64,000 nt of DNA from Rhizobiaceae bacterium (GCA_016742175.1 JACVCH010000011.1:48916-112915), one strand, 5' to 3'. Positions 17,005 to 27,784 are shown, counted from the first letter of the stretch. Numbers and translations are program-made. Notes: generated by a model from the letters alone, not told the origin.

Positions 17005-18249
17005 CTACTGCCCCCTGATGCGGGACAGAACTTCCTTCGAGGGATGGCCGTCCGCGCTCATTCCCATGCGCGACTGGAAGGCCTTGATCGCATCGCGCGA
17101 GGCGGGACCGATCTTGCCGTCGATATTGCCGTCATAATAGCCGCGCGTCAAAAGATGCTGCTGCAGCTCCTGCGTCTCGTCGAAAGAAAGCCGCGTGAAC
17201 GGGCGGTTCCAGTCGCGCGCGAGCTGCGGCTGGCCGGCGATCTGGTCGGCCAGGAGCCCGACGGCGATCGCGTATTTGTCGGCATTGTTGTAGCGCTTGA
17301 GCATGTTGAAATTGTGCAGGACGAGGAAGGCGGGGCCTTCGCGCCCGTCCGGCACCTTCAACTCGGCGCTGTCGCCGGGACGCGGATAGGCCTGCCCGTT
17401 GGTGCGCACGACGCCGATCGACTGCCATTGCGACAGGCTCATCGTGCCGCCAGGGAACTTGCGGCCGGCCGGCAACTGGACCTCGTAGCCCCAGGCGTGG
17501 CCGGCGCGCCAGCCGTTCTTGGCGAGGAGGTTCGCCGCCGTCGCAAGCGCGTCCGGCACCGAATTCCAGATGTCGCGGCGGCCATTGCCGTCGAAATCGA
17601 CCGCATAGGCCTTGTAGCTGGTCGGGATGAACTGTGTGTGGCCCATCGCGCCGGCCCACGAGCCGGTGAGGTGGCCGACGTCGATGTCGCCGCGCTGGAG
17701 GATTTCGAGCGCCGCGATGAGCTGCTGGCGGCCGAATTTCTGCCGGCGCTGGTCGGCATAGGCGAGCGTCGCCAGCGAGCGCACCACGTTGCGCATCACC
17801 TTGTCGTTGGTGAGGATCGCGCCATAGTTCGATTCCATCGACCAGATGGCGAGGAGGATGTGGCGGTCGACGCCGAAGCGGCTCTCGATCTGGCCGAGGA
17901 GGCGGTTGTGCTGGCTCGCCATCTGGCGGCCGATGCCGATCGAGTTCTCGTTGATGCGGTTGTCAAAATAGTCCCAGACGGGGGCGACGAATTCGGGCTG
18001 GTAGCGGGCCTTTTCGAGCACTTCGGGGTCCGGCGCGGTCACGCCCTGGAACGCCCGGTCGAACGTTGCGTTGGAGATGCCGCTCTGCGCCGCCGTCTGG
18101 CGGAACTGGGCGACCCAACGCTGGAACCCGGCATCGGCGAGCGCCGGCTGGGCGAGCACCGAAAGGCCGATCGTCATGCCCATCACGGCCGCCGCCGTCT
18201 TCGCCTTCGCGCCGGCACGAAACGACGCGACGAATGTCTTCAAGCTCAT
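17005..18249 (-). CDS. Lytic murein transglycosylase, MltB-like, with peptidoglycan-binding domain
   Basis: A 414-residue periplasmic enzyme that cleaves peptidoglycan glycan strands to 1,6-anhydro products. A signal peptide (to ALADA, residue 39) precedes the SLT_2 domain with the catalytic Glu in AIWSMESNYG (about residue 145) and the GAMGHTQFIPTSYKAYAVDFDGNG block. A C-terminal PG_binding_1 domain (about 345-412, TRGYYDGNIDGKIGPASRDAIKAFQ) anchors it. AAGGAGG lies just before the ATG. There is no lipobox, unlike E. coli MltB. The order MltB-like, DUF459, divergent galU is common in rhizobia. Confidence 0.92.
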   Translation of the reverse strand: MSLKTFVASFRAGAKAKTAAAVMGMTIGLSVLAQPALADAGFQRWVAQFRQTAAQSGISNATFDRAFQGVTAPDPEVLEKARYQPEFVAPVWDYFDNRINENSIGIGRQMASQHNRLLGQIESRFGVDRHILLAIWSMESNYGAILTNDKVMRNVVRSLATLAYADQRRQKFGRQQLIAALEILQRGDIDVGHLTGSWAGAMGHTQFIPTSYKAYAVDFDGNGRRDIWNSVPDALATAANLLAKNGWRAGHAWGYEVQLPAGRKFPGGTMSLSQWQSIGVVRTNGQAYPRPGDSAELKVPDGREGPAFLVLHNFNMLKRYNNADKYAIAVGLLADQIAGQPQLARDWNRPFTRLSFDETQELQQHLLTRGYYDGNIDGKIGPASRDAIKAFQSRMGMSADGHPSKEVLSRIRGQ

Positions 18250-18466
18250 GAATTCCTCCTTGATTCAGGATTTGAAGCGATTCTGCACCGATCGGGTTAG
18301 GAAATCCTTTACCATGCCGGCCGACCCGAGCCTTCGTTCAACCTTTCCGTGCGCAAATCGACCGCCCGCATTCAGGACAGATCAACATTGACATGAAAAT
18401 GTCCGCGACGGAACGTACGCCGCCGCGCCGATCACGAAGTCGCGATCTCTGAACACACCTCGCACC

Positions 18467-19348
18467 ATGGACCGTCAGATGAAGAAAGTCAGAAAGGCCG
18501 TTTTTCCCGTCGCAGGGCTTGGAACCCGCTTCCTGCCGGCCACGAAGACCGTGCCCAAGGAAATGCTGACCGTCGTCGACCGTCCGGTGATCCAGTATGT
18601 CGTCGACGAGGCGCGCGAGGCAGGCATCGAGCATTTCATCTTCGTCACCGGTCGCAACAAGGGAAACATCGAGGACTATTTCGATCTCCAGTTCGAGCTC
18701 AACGACACGCTCGACCGGCGCGGCAAGACGGCGCAGCTCGATCTCCTGCGCTCCATGCAGCCGGCCGCCGGCACCACCAGCTTCACCCGCCAGCAGGAGC
18801 CGCTCGGCCTCGGCCACGCGGTGTGGTGCGCGCGCGATCTCGTCGGCGACGAGCCCTTCGCGCTGCTTTTGCCGGACATGATCATGCGCGCCGACAAGTC
18901 GTGCATGCGCGGCATGGTCGAGCTCTACGAGGAAACCGGATCGAACGTCATCGCGGTCGCCGAATGCGACCCGGCCGAGACGCACAAATACGGCATCGTC
19001 GGCGCCGGTGCGGCGCGCGGCGACGGCTTCGAGATCACCGGCATGGTCGAAAAGCCCAAGCCTGCCGACGCGCCGTCCAATCTCTACATCAATGGCCGCT
19101 ACATCCTGCAGCCGGAAATCTTCGGCCTTCTCGCCACGCAGGAGCGCGGCGCCGGCAACGAGATCCAGTTGACCGACGCCATGCTGCGCCTCGGCGACAG
19201 CCAGAAGCTCTACGGCTACCGCTATCGTGGCGAGACCTACGATTGCGGTTCGCCGGAGGGCTTCGTCGAGGCCAACCTCGCCTTTGCGCTCGGACGCGCC
19301 GATCTGCGCCCGCAGATCGAGGCGATGGTCAAGCGCCTCGCCGGTTAG
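18467..19348 (+). CDS. galU: UTP-glucose-1-phosphate uridylyltransferase
   Basis: GalU makes UDP-glucose for lipopolysaccharide, exopolysaccharide and cyclic glucans. The 293-residue protein starts with the nucleotidyltransferase motif [22 protein letters not shown] and contains [23 protein letters not shown] and VEKPKP blocks. No clear ribosome binding site is seen before the ATG at 18467; an internal ATG at 18479 is an alternative start. The 217-base gap to the divergent transglycosylase gene must hold both promoters. Confidence 0.94.
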   Translation: MDRQMKKVRKAVFPVAGLGTRFLPATKTVPKEMLTVVDRPVIQYVVDEAREAGIEHFIFVTGRNKGNIEDYFDLQFELNDTLDRRGKTAQLDLLRSMQPAAGTTSFTRQQEPLGLGHAVWCARDLVGDEPFALLLPDMIMRADKSCMRGMVELYEETGSNVIAVAECDPAETHKYGIVGAGAARGDGFEITGMVEKPKPADAPSNLYINGRYILQPEIFGLLATQERGAGNEIQLTDAMLRLGDSQKLYGYRYRGETYDCGSPEGFVEANLAFALGRADLRPQIEAMVKRLAG

Positions 19349-19365
19349 GAACCAAGGCGCGGCAG

Positions 19366-19397
19366 CCCCGTTGAAGAGCGCATTTCAACGGGGCGAT
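19366..19397 (+). terminator. Hairpin after galU overlapping the next leader
   Basis: Perfect 10-bp stem CCCCGTTGAA (19366-19375) and TTCAACGGGG (19384-19393), loop GAGCGCAT, followed by CGATCTTCTTC. It begins 17 bases after the galU stop and ends 12 bases before the next ATG, so it could terminate galU or mask the oxidoreductase start. Confidence 0.6.
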
Positions 19398-19404
19398 CTT
19401 CTTC

Positions 19405-20610
19405 ATGCGCAAGCTCGATCTTCGGACCGGCAGGCCGGTGTGGCACGCCTATCGCGCCCCCACCGTCCCGACAGCCGCGCTCACCCGCGACATCACGTGC
19501 GAAATCCTCGTCGTCGGCATGGGCATTTCGGGCGCGATGATGGCCGAGGCGCTGACCGGCGCCGGCCACGACGTGGTCATGATCGACCGGCGCGGCCCGC
19601 TGCTCGGCTCGACGCCCGCCACCACCGCGCTCGTCCAGTACGAGATCGACATGCCGCTCTCCAAGCTCAAGCTCAAGATCGGCCGCACCGACGCCGAGCG
19701 CGCCTGGCGCCGCTCGCGGCTCGCGGTCATGAACCTGAAATCGCACATCGAGGCGCTGGGCATCGCTTGCGACCTTGCCACGCGCCCCACGCTCTACCTC
19801 GCCGGCAACGAACTGACGGGACGTGCGCTCGAAGCCGAGGCCGAAACGCGGCGCGATGCCGGGCTGATCTCGCGCTACCTGACCGCCAAGCCGTTGAAGG
19901 AGGAATTCGGCCTCGATCGCGACGGCGCGATCCTCTCCTACGACAATCTGGCGCTCGACCCGCGCAAGCTGACGGCCGGCCTTCTCAACATCGCCCGCGC
20001 GCGCGGCGCGCGGTTCTACAAGAATCTCGAGGCGAGCGCGTTCGTGCACGCGAAGGACGGCGTCGAGGTTTCGACCGCCGCCGGCCCGGTCATCCGTGCG
20101 TCCCATGTCGTCCTCTGCACGGGGTATGAGCTGATGCCCTTCGTGCCGGCCGACAATCACCGGGTCATCTCCACCTGGGCGATCGCCACGAAGGCGCAGA
20201 AGCACAATATCTGGCCGCAGGAAGCCTTCATCTGGGAGGCGTCCGACCCCTATCTCTACATGCGCGCGACGAAGGACGGCCGCGTCGTCTGCGGCGGCGA
20301 GGACGAGGAATTCCAGGACGAGGAGCGGCGCGACGCGCTGATCCCCGACAAGACCGCCGCGATCCGCACCAAGCTGAAGGCGCTGATGCCCGGGCTCGAC
20401 ACCGAGCCGCAATTCACCTGGGCCGGCGCCTTCGGCTCCACCTCGACGGGCCTGCCGATCATCGGCGCGGTGCCGAGAAAACCGCGCATCCATGCGGTGA
20501 TGGGCTATGGCGGCAACGGCATCACCTATTCGCGCATCGCCAGCGAAATCGTCTCGGCCGCCATCGCCGGGCGCACGGACAGTGAGGCCGACCTCTTCGC
20601 CTTCGCCTGA
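19405..20610 (+). CDS. FAD-dependent oxidoreductase (DAO family)
   Basis: A 401-residue soluble flavoprotein with the FAD-binding [13 protein letters not shown] motif near residue 38 and the C-terminal [10 protein letters not shown] block typical of D-amino-acid oxidase/glycine oxidase-like enzymes. The [16 protein letters not shown] segment is usual for the alphaproteobacterial group. Substrate is unknown; an amine or amino acid is likely from the fold. There is no strong ribosome binding site before the ATG; GGGG of the upstream hairpin lies 12 bases away. Confidence 0.8.
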   Translation: MRKLDLRTGRPVWHAYRAPTVPTAALTRDITCEILVVGMGISGAMMAEALTGAGHDVVMIDRRGPLLGSTPATTALVQYEIDMPLSKLKLKIGRTDAERAWRRSRLAVMNLKSHIEALGIACDLATRPTLYLAGNELTGRALEAEAETRRDAGLISRYLTAKPLKEEFGLDRDGAILSYDNLALDPRKLTAGLLNIARARGARFYKNLEASAFVHAKDGVEVSTAAGPVIRASHVVLCTGYELMPFVPADNHRVISTWAIATKAQKHNIWPQEAFIWEASDPYLYMRATKDGRVVCGGEDEEFQDEERRDALIPDKTAAIRTKLKALMPGLDTEPQFTWAGAFGSTSTGLPIIGAVPRKPRIHAVMGYGGNGITYSRIASEIVSAAIAGRTDSEADLFAFA

Positions 20611-20672
20611 TTTGCCTCGCGCCCCTCGCATCCCTAAATTCGCTGCATAGGCAACGCATTCGGGGTTTCATC

Positions 20673-21662
20673 ATGTTCCTGTCCGGTTTCGAGATTGCGA
20701 TCCTCGTCTTCGCGGTCCTCGTGCTTCTCGTCATCTTCGCCGGCGTCAAGACCGTGCCGCAGGGCAACAATTACACGGTCGAGCGCTTCGGTCGCTACAC
20801 CCGCACGCTCTCGCCCGGCCTCAATCTCATCGTGCCCTTCGTCGAGCGCATCGGCGCGCGGATGAACATGATGGAACAGGTGCTCGACGTGCCGACGCAG
20901 GAGGTCATTACCCGCGACAACGCCATCGTCGCGGTCGACGGCGTTGCCTTCTACCAGGTGCTCAACGCGCCGCAGGCCGCCTACCAGGTCTCGGGCCTGC
21001 AGAACGCGATCCTGAACCTGACCATGACCAACATCCGCTCCGTCATGGGCTCGATGGACCTCGACGAGCTTCTGTCCAACCGCGACCAGATCAACGACCG
21101 CCTGCTCCACATCGTCGACAATGCGACGAGCCCGTGGGGCATCAAGATGACGCGCGTCGAGATCAAGGACATCAACCCGCCCGCCAACCTCGTCGAATCC
21201 ATGGCCCGCCAGATGATGGCCGAGCGCAACAAGCGCGCGCAGATCCTCGAGGCCGAAGGCCTGAAGCAGGCGCAGGTTCTCGAAGCCGAAGGCCGGCGCG
21301 AAGCCGCCTTCCGCGACGCCGAGGCGCGCGAGCGCGCGGCAGAGGCCGAGGCCCGCGCCACGCAGGTCGTCTCCGAGGCGATCGCCGCGGGCGACATGAA
21401 TGCGGTGAACTATTTCGTCGCCCAGAAATACACCGAGGCGATGGCGAAGATCGGCTCGGCGCCGAATTCCAAGGTGGTGCTGATGCCGCTCGAAGCCTCC
21501 GCGCTGATCGGCTCGCTCGGCGGCATCGGCCAGATCGCGAAGGAGGTCTTCGGCGAGGATGGCAAGCAGCAGCCGGGCCGCCGCTCCTCGCGTCTGCCCT
21601 CCGTGCCGGCGCACAGCGTCGCGACCACGAACACCACGACCGACACGCAGGACGAGCGATGA
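20673..21662 (+). CDS. qmcA: SPFH/Band 7 membrane protein QmcA
   Basis: A 329-residue stomatin/prohibitin-type protein: one N-terminal membrane helix (residues 5-24), an SPFH domain (about 25-200, with [24 protein letters not shown]), a charged coiled-coil (about 200-260, repeated [16 protein letters not shown]) and a flexible tail. Such proteins form ring-like membrane assemblies and affect protein quality control. The stop overlaps the start of the NfeD-like gene (ATGA at 21659), the usual partner in this family. Confidence 0.9.
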   Translation: MFLSGFEIAILVFAVLVLLVIFAGVKTVPQGNNYTVERFGRYTRTLSPGLNLIVPFVERIGARMNMMEQVLDVPTQEVITRDNAIVAVDGVAFYQVLNAPQAAYQVSGLQNAILNLTMTNIRSVMGSMDLDELLSNRDQINDRLLHIVDNATSPWGIKMTRVEIKDINPPANLVESMARQMMAERNKRAQILEAEGLKQAQVLEAEGRREAAFRDAEARERAAEAEARATQVVSEAIAAGDMNAVNYFVAQKYTEAMAKIGSAPNSKVVLMPLEASALIGSLGGIGQIAKEVFGEDGKQQPGRRSSRLPSVPAHSVATTNTTTDTQDER

Positions 21663-22114
21663 GCGAATTCTTCTCCGGCCTCGGCGCATGGGGCTGGATC
21701 GTCCTCGGCGCGATCCTGCTCGGGCTCGAAGTCTTCGCGCCGGGCGTCTATCTCCTGTGGATCGGCTTCGCCGCGCTTTTGACAGGCGCGCTCTCGTTCC
21801 AGATCGGCGACGCCGCCTGGTGGGGCTGGCCGTCGCAGGTCGCGGTCTTCCTCATCCTCAGCCTCGCCAGCGTCCTTGCCGGCCGCTACGCCTTCGGCTC
21901 CGACAAGGGCGAAAGCGACCAGCCGCTTTTGAACCAGCGCGAGCGGCAATTGATCGGCCAGATCTCGACGCTGGAGGAGCCGCTGCGCGACGGCCACGGG
22001 CGCATCCGCCTCGGGGATACGCTGTGGCTTGCGACGGGGCCGGACATGGCGGCAGGGACGCGTGTGCGCGTGGTCGGGGCGGAGGGCACGACGCTGAGGG
22101 TGGAGGCGGTTTAG
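21659..22114 (+). CDS. NfeD-like membrane protein
   Basis: A 151-residue short-form NfeD protein with two or three membrane helices (about 8-28, 30-48 and 60-80) and a soluble C-terminal OB-fold (from about residue 95: [23 protein letters not shown], then [23 protein letters not shown]). NfeD partners act with SPFH proteins such as QmcA. The four-base overlap indicates coupled translation. It ends 10 bases from the convergent pepF. Confidence 0.88.
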   Translation: MSEFFSGLGAWGWIVLGAILLGLEVFAPGVYLLWIGFAALLTGALSFQIGDAAWWGWPSQVAVFLILSLASVLAGRYAFGSDKGESDQPLLNQRERQLIGQISTLEEPLRDGHGRIRLGDTLWLATGPDMAAGTRVRVVGAEGTTLRVEAV

Positions 22115-22124
22115 GGAGCCGCCG

Positions 22125-23978
22125 TCAACCCGCCCGGTCCAGTGCTTCCAGCTCGTCGATCAGGCCTTCGATGACCGACAGGCCCTTCTTCCAGAAATCC
22201 GGATCTGTCGCGTCGAGGCCGAAGGGGGCGAGGAGTTCGGCGTGGTGCTTGGTGCCGCCGGCCTTGAGGAGCGCGAAGTATTTTTCCTGGAAGCCGGGCG
22301 CGGCGGACTGGTAGACGCCGTAGAGCGAATTCACCAGGCAGTCGCCGAATGCGTAGGCGTAGACGTAGAAGGGCGAGTGGATGAAGTGCGGAACGTACGC
22401 CCAGAAGGTCTCGTAGCCCTCACGGATGCGGATCGCGGGGCCGAGGCTTTCGGCCTGCACTTCGAGCCAGAACTGGCCGAGCTTATCGGGCGTCAACTCG
22501 CCGTTCCTGCGCTCCGTATGCACCTTGCGCTCGAACTCGTAGAAGGCGATCTGGCGCACGACCGTGTTGATCATGTCCTCGACCTTTTGCGCCAGCATCG
22601 CCTTGCGCTCGGCCTTGTCGCTCGTGCGGTCGAGGAGGGAGCGGAAGGTCAGCATCTCGCCGAAGACGGAGGCGGTTTCGGCGAGCGTCAGCGGGGTCGA
22701 GGCCATCAGCGCGCCCTGGTCGGCGGCGAGGACTTGGTGGACGCCGTGGCCGAGTTCGTGCGCGAGCGTCATCACGTCGCGCGGCTTGCCCATGTAGTTC
22801 ATCATCACATAGGGGTGCACCGACGGCACGGTCGGGTGCGCGAAGGCGCCGGGCGACTTGCCGGGGCGCACCGCTGCGTCGATCCAGTTGCGATCGAAGA
22901 AGCGGCCGGCGATCTCCGCCATCTGCGGGTCGAAGCCCTCGTATGCGGAGAGGATCGTGCGGCGCGCGTCCTCCCATGAGATGATCGCCTTCGGCGTCTC
23001 GGGCAGCGGGGCGTTGCGGTCCCAGTGGTTCATCTGGTCCATGCCGAGCCACTTCGCCTTCATGGCGTAGTAGCGGTGCGACAGGCGCGGATAGGCGTCG
23101 CGCACGGCCGAGGCGAGCGCGTCGACGACCTCGCGCTCGACGCGGTTGGCCAGGTGGCGCGAGTCCGCGATGTCCTTGAAGCCGCGCCAGCGGTCGGAGA
23201 TTTCCTTGTCCTTGGCGAGCGTGTTGGTGATCAGCGTGAAGGTGCGCAGATTGTCCTTGAACACTTTCGCCAGCGCGTTTGCGGCTTCCTCGCGCACGGC
23301 GGGGTCCGCGTCCTGCAGCTTGTTCAGCGTCGGCTCCAGCGGCAGCGTCTCGCCGCTTACCTCGAAGCGCAGCGCGGTCATCGTCTCGTCGAAGAGGCGG
23401 TTCCAGGCGCCGCGGCCGGTGACGGATTTTTCGTGGAAGAGCTGCTCGATGCGGTCTTCCAACTGGTAGGGCTTGTCGAGGCGAAGATCGACGACCCAGG
23501 GGCGGTAGTGGCCGAAGGAGGGATCGGCGGCGAGCGCGGCGTCGATCAGCGCATCGTCGAGCCGGTTCAGCTCCAACGTGAAGAAGAGGAGGTGCGAGGA
23601 GGCGTCGGTGAGCTTTTCCTGCACGTCGCCGTAGAGCTTGGCGCGCTTCGGATCCTGCGTGTCGCCGGTGTAGAGGAGGGCGGCGTAGGAGGCGACCTTG
23701 CCGATCAGTTCCTCCAGCGCCTCGTACTCGGCCATCGCGCTGCCGAGGCCGCCGGCGGCGCCTTTTTCGGCTTCGGCCTTGAGCTTGCCCTTCCAGGCGG
23801 CCTCGAAGGCTTCGGCGTCGGTGCGGGCGCGGGCGAGGTCGGCCTTGAGCTCGGCTGAGTCCATCGAGGCGTAGAGGTCGGCGAGGTTCCACTCGGGCAG
23901 GTGGCCGAACTCGCTCTCGGCGCGGGCGGCGGAGGCCGGGGCGCGGACGGGCGCGAGCGGCGATGTCGAAGATGTCAT
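22125..23978 (-). CDS. pepF: M3 family oligoendopeptidase F
   Basis: A 617-residue cytoplasmic metallopeptidase that degrades short peptides. The zinc site is LAHELGHGVHQ (about residue 400), with two His ligands, the catalytic Glu, and a downstream Glu ligand in the ASVFGEML helix. The DLYASMDSAELKADLARA segment near the N-terminus is typical of PepF/M3. The frame stays open upstream to about 25004, but the start at 23978 is supported by GAGGAAA just upstream and by family length; the extension lies antisense to the regulator gene. It is divergent from the response regulator. Confidence 0.92.
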   Translation of the reverse strand: MTSSTSPLAPVRAPASAARAESEFGHLPEWNLADLYASMDSAELKADLARARTDAEAFEAAWKGKLKAEAEKGAAGGLGSAMAEYEALEELIGKVASYAALLYTGDTQDPKRAKLYGDVQEKLTDASSHLLFFTLELNRLDDALIDAALAADPSFGHYRPWVVDLRLDKPYQLEDRIEQLFHEKSVTGRGAWNRLFDETMTALRFEVSGETLPLEPTLNKLQDADPAVREEAANALAKVFKDNLRTFTLITNTLAKDKEISDRWRGFKDIADSRHLANRVEREVVDALASAVRDAYPRLSHRYYAMKAKWLGMDQMNHWDRNAPLPETPKAIISWEDARRTILSAYEGFDPQMAEIAGRFFDRNWIDAAVRPGKSPGAFAHPTVPSVHPYVMMNYMGKPRDVMTLAHELGHGVHQVLAADQGALMASTPLTLAETASVFGEMLTFRSLLDRTSDKAERKAMLAQKVEDMINTVVRQIAFYEFERKVHTERRNGELTPDKLGQFWLEVQAESLGPAIRIREGYETFWAYVPHFIHSPFYVYAYAFGDCLVNSLYGVYQSAAPGFQEKYFALLKAGGTKHHAELLAPFGLDATDPDFWKKGLSVIEGLIDELEALDRAG

Positions 23979-24120
23979 TGAATTTCCTCGTGGAGCGGAC
24001 TTGTTTTCGGCGCCGCCGGTAAGGGTTCGTTCACCGGTCTTCTTGAGCGCCTGTTCATGGAGTTGTGCCAGTGTGGAGCAACTAAACCGGGATAGGCAAC
24101 GCAAAAATCGCGCGGGCGGC

Positions 24121-25605
24121 ATGGCAGGCAGCATTCTCATCATCGACGACGATCCAGTCCAGCGCCGCCTGGTGGAGGCGGTCGTCACGCGGTTCGGCCA
24201 TGCGGCGGTGACGGCGGAGAACGGGCGGCTCGGGCTCGACAGGTTGCAGGGCGCGCGCGCCGACGAGATCGAAGCCGTCGTGCTCGACCTCGCCATGCCC
24301 GAAATGACCGGCCTCGAAGTGCTGGAGGCGATGGGTCGGGCGGGGATTTCGACGCCCGTCATCGTCCAGACCGCACAGGGGACGATCGACACGGCCGTCT
24401 CGGCCATGCGGCTCGGCGCGTTCGACTTCGTGGTCAAGCCGGTCGCGCCGGAGCGGCTGAGAGGCGCGCTCGAAGCGGCGATCAAGTTCGGCGCGCTGGC
24501 CGGCAAGGCGCGGGCGCGTAAGGCGGCGCGGGGCGCGGAGGGCCAGATCGGGCTCGACGATCTCGGCGCATCGCCCGCAATGGACCGCACGGCCGCACTC
24601 GCCCGCAAGGCGGCAGCGACCGACATGCCGATCCTGATCGAGGGCGAGACCGGCGTCGGCAAGGAAGTCGTCGCGCGCGCCATCCGGGCGGCAGGCCCGC
24701 GGGCGGGCAAGCCGTTCGTCACGGTCAATTGCGGTGCGATCCCCGAAAATCTCGTCGAAAGCATCCTGTTCGGCCATGAGAAGGGGTCCTTCACGGGGGC
24801 GACCGAGAAGCATCTCGGCAAGTTCCTCGAGGCCGATGGCGGCACGCTCTTCCTCGACGAGGTGGGCGAACTGCCGCCGGAGGCGCAGGTGAAGCTGTTG
24901 CGCGCGATCCAGGAGGGCGAGGTCGATCCGGTCGGCGCGCGGCACACGATCAAGGTCGACGTGCGGCTGATCTCGGCGACCAATCGCGACCTGGCGAAGC
25001 GCATGGCGGAGGGCCGCTTTCGCGAAGACCTCTATTATCGTCTCAACGTACTCGCCATCGCCGTGCCGCCCTTGCGCGAGCGGCCGAGTGAAGTCGCCGG
25101 TCTTGCAGGACTTTTCCTCGACCAGGCAAGATCAGCCGCGCCGATCGGCGTGTCGGGTGTGTCAAAAGACGCAGTAAACCTGCTTTCAGCCTATGATTGG
25201 CCTGGAAATATCAGGCAGTTGCAAAATGTGATCTTCCGCGCGGCGGTGCTTGCCGAGGGCGAGCGGCTGGAAGTGCATGATTTTGCGCAGATTGCCTCCG
25301 AAATCGGTACGATGCGGCAGCCGGAACCCAAGCGGGCCGACATGCCCGTCCGGGTTGTCGAAATTCCGGCGCAAGACGTTGAAACAAAAGACGAAATGTC
25401 ACTTCCTCTGCTCGATGCGCGCGGCGAGATGCGCTCGCTGGCCGAACTGGAACGGCAGACGATCCAGGCCGCGATCGATCATTATGACGGCCGGCTTTCG
25501 GAAGTGGCCCGCCGGCTCGGCATCGGTCGCTCGACGCTCTACCGCAAGCTCAAAGAGATGGGGATCGATGCCGACGAGGGCCGCATCGGGCGGCTCGCAT
25601 CTTGA
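24121..25605 (+). CDS. Sigma-54-dependent response regulator (NtrC family)
   Basis: A 494-residue activator. Domains in order are a receiver domain (residues 1-120; acidic DDD near residue 10, phospho-acceptor Asp in VVLDLAMPEMTG, Lys in VVKPV), a sigma-54 AAA+ domain (about 145-380; Walker A GETGVGKE, the sigma-54 contact loop as GSFTGAT rather than GAFTGAT, Walker B TLFLDEVGEL, Arg finger region SATNRDL) and a Fis-type helix-turn-helix (about 445-485, LSEVARRLGIGRSTLYRKLKEMG). No sensor kinase is adjacent, so the input is unknown. I use the ATG at 24121; frame continues upstream without family similarity. Confidence 0.9.
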   Translation: MAGSILIIDDDPVQRRLVEAVVTRFGHAAVTAENGRLGLDRLQGARADEIEAVVLDLAMPEMTGLEVLEAMGRAGISTPVIVQTAQGTIDTAVSAMRLGAFDFVVKPVAPERLRGALEAAIKFGALAGKARARKAARGAEGQIGLDDLGASPAMDRTAALARKAAATDMPILIEGETGVGKEVVARAIRAAGPRAGKPFVTVNCGAIPENLVESILFGHEKGSFTGATEKHLGKFLEADGGTLFLDEVGELPPEAQVKLLRAIQEGEVDPVGARHTIKVDVRLISATNRDLAKRMAEGRFREDLYYRLNVLAIAVPPLRERPSEVAGLAGLFLDQARSAAPIGVSGVSKDAVNLLSAYDWPGNIRQLQNVIFRAAVLAEGERLEVHDFAQIASEIGTMRQPEPKRADMPVRVVEIPAQDVETKDEMSLPLLDARGEMRSLAELERQTIQAAIDHYDGRLSEVARRLGIGRSTLYRKLKEMGIDADEGRIGRLAS

Positions 25606-25821
25606 CGGTGCCCCAAGGTTAGCGATAGCGCTTTTGAAGGCAGTCGACCACAGTTTCGCCATCCGCGTCGCCCCTATTCGCCGCGACCGCTGAACGTGAA
25701 CGGCTCCACTAAGTGCTGATTAACCATTAGCGCTGATATTTGGACGACAATTGCCGTCCGGAATCGGTCCGGGGACACTCAACAGCCGACAAGGCGAGAT
25801 GTTTTGATCAGTATCGCTGGA

Positions 25822-27615
25822 ATGCCCAACACTCGGCAGATCATGAGCGGCGGCTTCGCCCGCCGGGCCGTCACGGCCCTGATGGTCGCCTTCGCCTTCT
25901 CCTTCTGCGCGACGGCCAATGCCGATGCGCAGACGCGCACGCTGAAGCTCTTCAACATCCATACCAAGGAACGCGCGGACATCACGTTCAAGCGCGGCAA
26001 CCGTTTCGACCAGAACGGTCTTTCCCAGGTGAACCGCTTCCTGCGCGACTGGCGGCAGAACGAGCCGACCAAGATGGACCCGCGCGTGGTCGATCTCCTC
26101 TGGGAGGTCTACCAGCAGGTGGGCGGGCGCGAGCCGATCCACATCGTCTCGGCCTACCGCTCGCCGAAGACCAACGGCATGCTGCGCTCGCGCTCGTCCG
26201 GCGTCGCCGAAAAGAGCCAGCACACGCTCGGCAAGGCGATCGACTTCTACATTCCGGGCGTCAAGCTCTCATCGCTGCGCGCGGCGGGCCTCAAGATGGA
26301 AGGCGGCGGCGTCGGCTATTACCCGACCTCCGGCGCACCCTTCGTTCATCTCGACGTCGGCAATGTGCGCCACTGGCCGCGCATGCGCCGCAACGATTTG
26401 ATGGCCGTGTTCCCGGACGGCAAGACCATTCACGTGCCGACCGACGGCAAGCCGCTGCCCGGCTACAAGCAGGCCATGGCCGCCTATGAATCGCGCAAGC
26501 GCTCCGGCGGCTTCGCGGTTGCCAGCGCCGGTGGCGGTGGTGGCGGCGGCGGCGGATTGCTGGCGACGCTCTTTGGCGGCGGCGGCGGAGCCGACGACGA
26601 GGAAGACGTCGCGGTGGCCGCAGCGCCCGCACAGGCCGCGCCGCAGCGCCGCGAGGCCGCGCCGACGCCGGCCGCGCCCGTCGCCGAGACGCCCGAGACG
26701 ATCATCGCCGCCCTGCCGGCCCGCGCCGTGCCGGTGCCGCTGGCGGCGCCGCGCCCGCAGGCCGAAGTCGGCGCCGTTCCGGCCGCACCGACGGTGGCCG
26801 CAGCCGCCATGGCCGACGGGTTCGATGCCTCCGCCGCGCCCGACGCCGCTGCCGCGACCGCGACGGAAGTCGCGCTCAACATTCCGCTGCCGACGCGCCG
26901 GCCCGACTATACGCCGGCGCCCACCGAGGCCGCCGACGCGCTGGTCGCCTCGATCAAGACGCCGGAGGCCGGCGTTCCGATCGCAGCGCTTCTGGCCCAG
27001 CGCCCGAGCCGCAGCGGCTCGGATGCCATCGCCCAGATCCTGACCGAAGAGCCCAAGCTTGCGGGCGGCGAGACGCAGGTCGTTTCCGCCGAACCGGCGG
27101 TCGGCGACGGGCGCACGGCGGGCGAAATCTTCGCGCTCGCTGCCCTGCCGGAAGCGGCGACGGCCGAGCCGTTCGACCTCGACGCCTCGCGCCGGGCCAA
27201 CGGCATCGACGCAAGGGAAGCCGCGCAGGCGATCAAGCAGCAGCAGGTCGCCGCGCTCGAATCCTCGCCGCGCGCGGCGCTGATCGCCCGCACCGAAGGC
27301 ACCTCGCCGATGCACGCGATCGAATCGGGCGTGCGCACCACCGCCAAGCTCGGCAAACCGAAGGCGGCGGACGCGCAGGAGCGCCGCTCGCGCACCGTCG
27401 AGGCTTCGCCCGAAGTCGCGCGCTGGGCGCTCGAGCCGGGCCGCGTCGAAGAAGTCCAGACCGGCACGACCGCGCCGTCCTTCGCCTACAACATCGTGCG
27501 CACGCCGCCCGCGCAGATTTACACGGCCGGCTTCCAGCGCAGCGAAACCCAGCCGGACGCGAGCCGGTTCTCCGGCAAGGCGGTGGAGTTCATGTCGGTG
27601 GCGCGGTTTAACTAG
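25822..27615 (+). CDS. DUF882 (YcbK-like, M15-type) peptidase with long low-complexity tail
   Basis: A roughly 597-residue exported protein. A signal peptide with a double Arg (GGFARRAVTALMVAFAFSF) ends near residue 36. The DUF882 domain follows (about 40-190): HIVSAYRSPKTN, SQHTLGKAIDFYIPG and GGGVGYYPTSGAPFVHLDVG hold the His/Asp zinc ligands of the M15 D,D-carboxypeptidase fold, so it probably trims peptidoglycan peptides. The remaining 400 residues are Ala/Pro/Glu-rich with a Gly run near 215-245 and no recognised domain. A TTG at 25804 would add six residues; I prefer the ATG at 25822. A terminator lies 140 bases downstream. Confidence 0.83.
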   Translation: MPNTRQIMSGGFARRAVTALMVAFAFSFCATANADAQTRTLKLFNIHTKERADITFKRGNRFDQNGLSQVNRFLRDWRQNEPTKMDPRVVDLLWEVYQQVGGREPIHIVSAYRSPKTNGMLRSRSSGVAEKSQHTLGKAIDFYIPGVKLSSLRAAGLKMEGGGVGYYPTSGAPFVHLDVGNVRHWPRMRRNDLMAVFPDGKTIHVPTDGKPLPGYKQAMAAYESRKRSGGFAVASAGGGGGGGGGLLATLFGGGGGADDEEDVAVAAAPAQAAPQRREAAPTPAAPVAETPETIIAALPARAVPVPLAAPRPQAEVGAVPAAPTVAAAAMADGFDASAAPDAAAATATEVALNIPLPTRRPDYTPAPTEAADALVASIKTPEAGVPIAALLAQRPSRSGSDAIAQILTEEPKLAGGETQVVSAEPAVGDGRTAGEIFALAALPEAATAEPFDLDASRRANGIDAREAAQAIKQQQVAALESSPRAALIARTEGTSPMHAIESGVRTTAKLGKPKAADAQERRSRTVEASPEVARWALEPGRVEEVQTGTTAPSFAYNIVRTPPAQIYTAGFQRSETQPDASRFSGKAVEFMSVARFN

Positions 27616-27756
27616 CTGCCGTCGAGCGAGATCGGCTTCATGGCCGCGTTCGCGTGATCCGCAGCTCGTATTTGTTTGCGGTCTGACGCTTTCGCGGTTC
27701 TTAATCGCACATGTTGTTTGTCTCATGGGGCAGAATGACGATTCGCAAATAGCATG

Positions 27757-27784
27757 AAAAAAGCAGCCATCAGGCTGCTTTTTT
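27757..27784 (+). terminator. Strong bidirectional intrinsic terminator
   Basis: GCAGCC (27763-27768), loop ATCA, GGCTGC (27773-27778), flanked by six A on the left and six T on the right, which also pair. It is the clearest rho-independent terminator in the window and works for either strand by symmetry. Confidence 0.88.

Noticed and set aside
23979..25004. Long upstream extension of pepF
   Set aside because: The extension is antisense to the response regulator, and pepF has a well-placed start with GAGGAAA at 23978.
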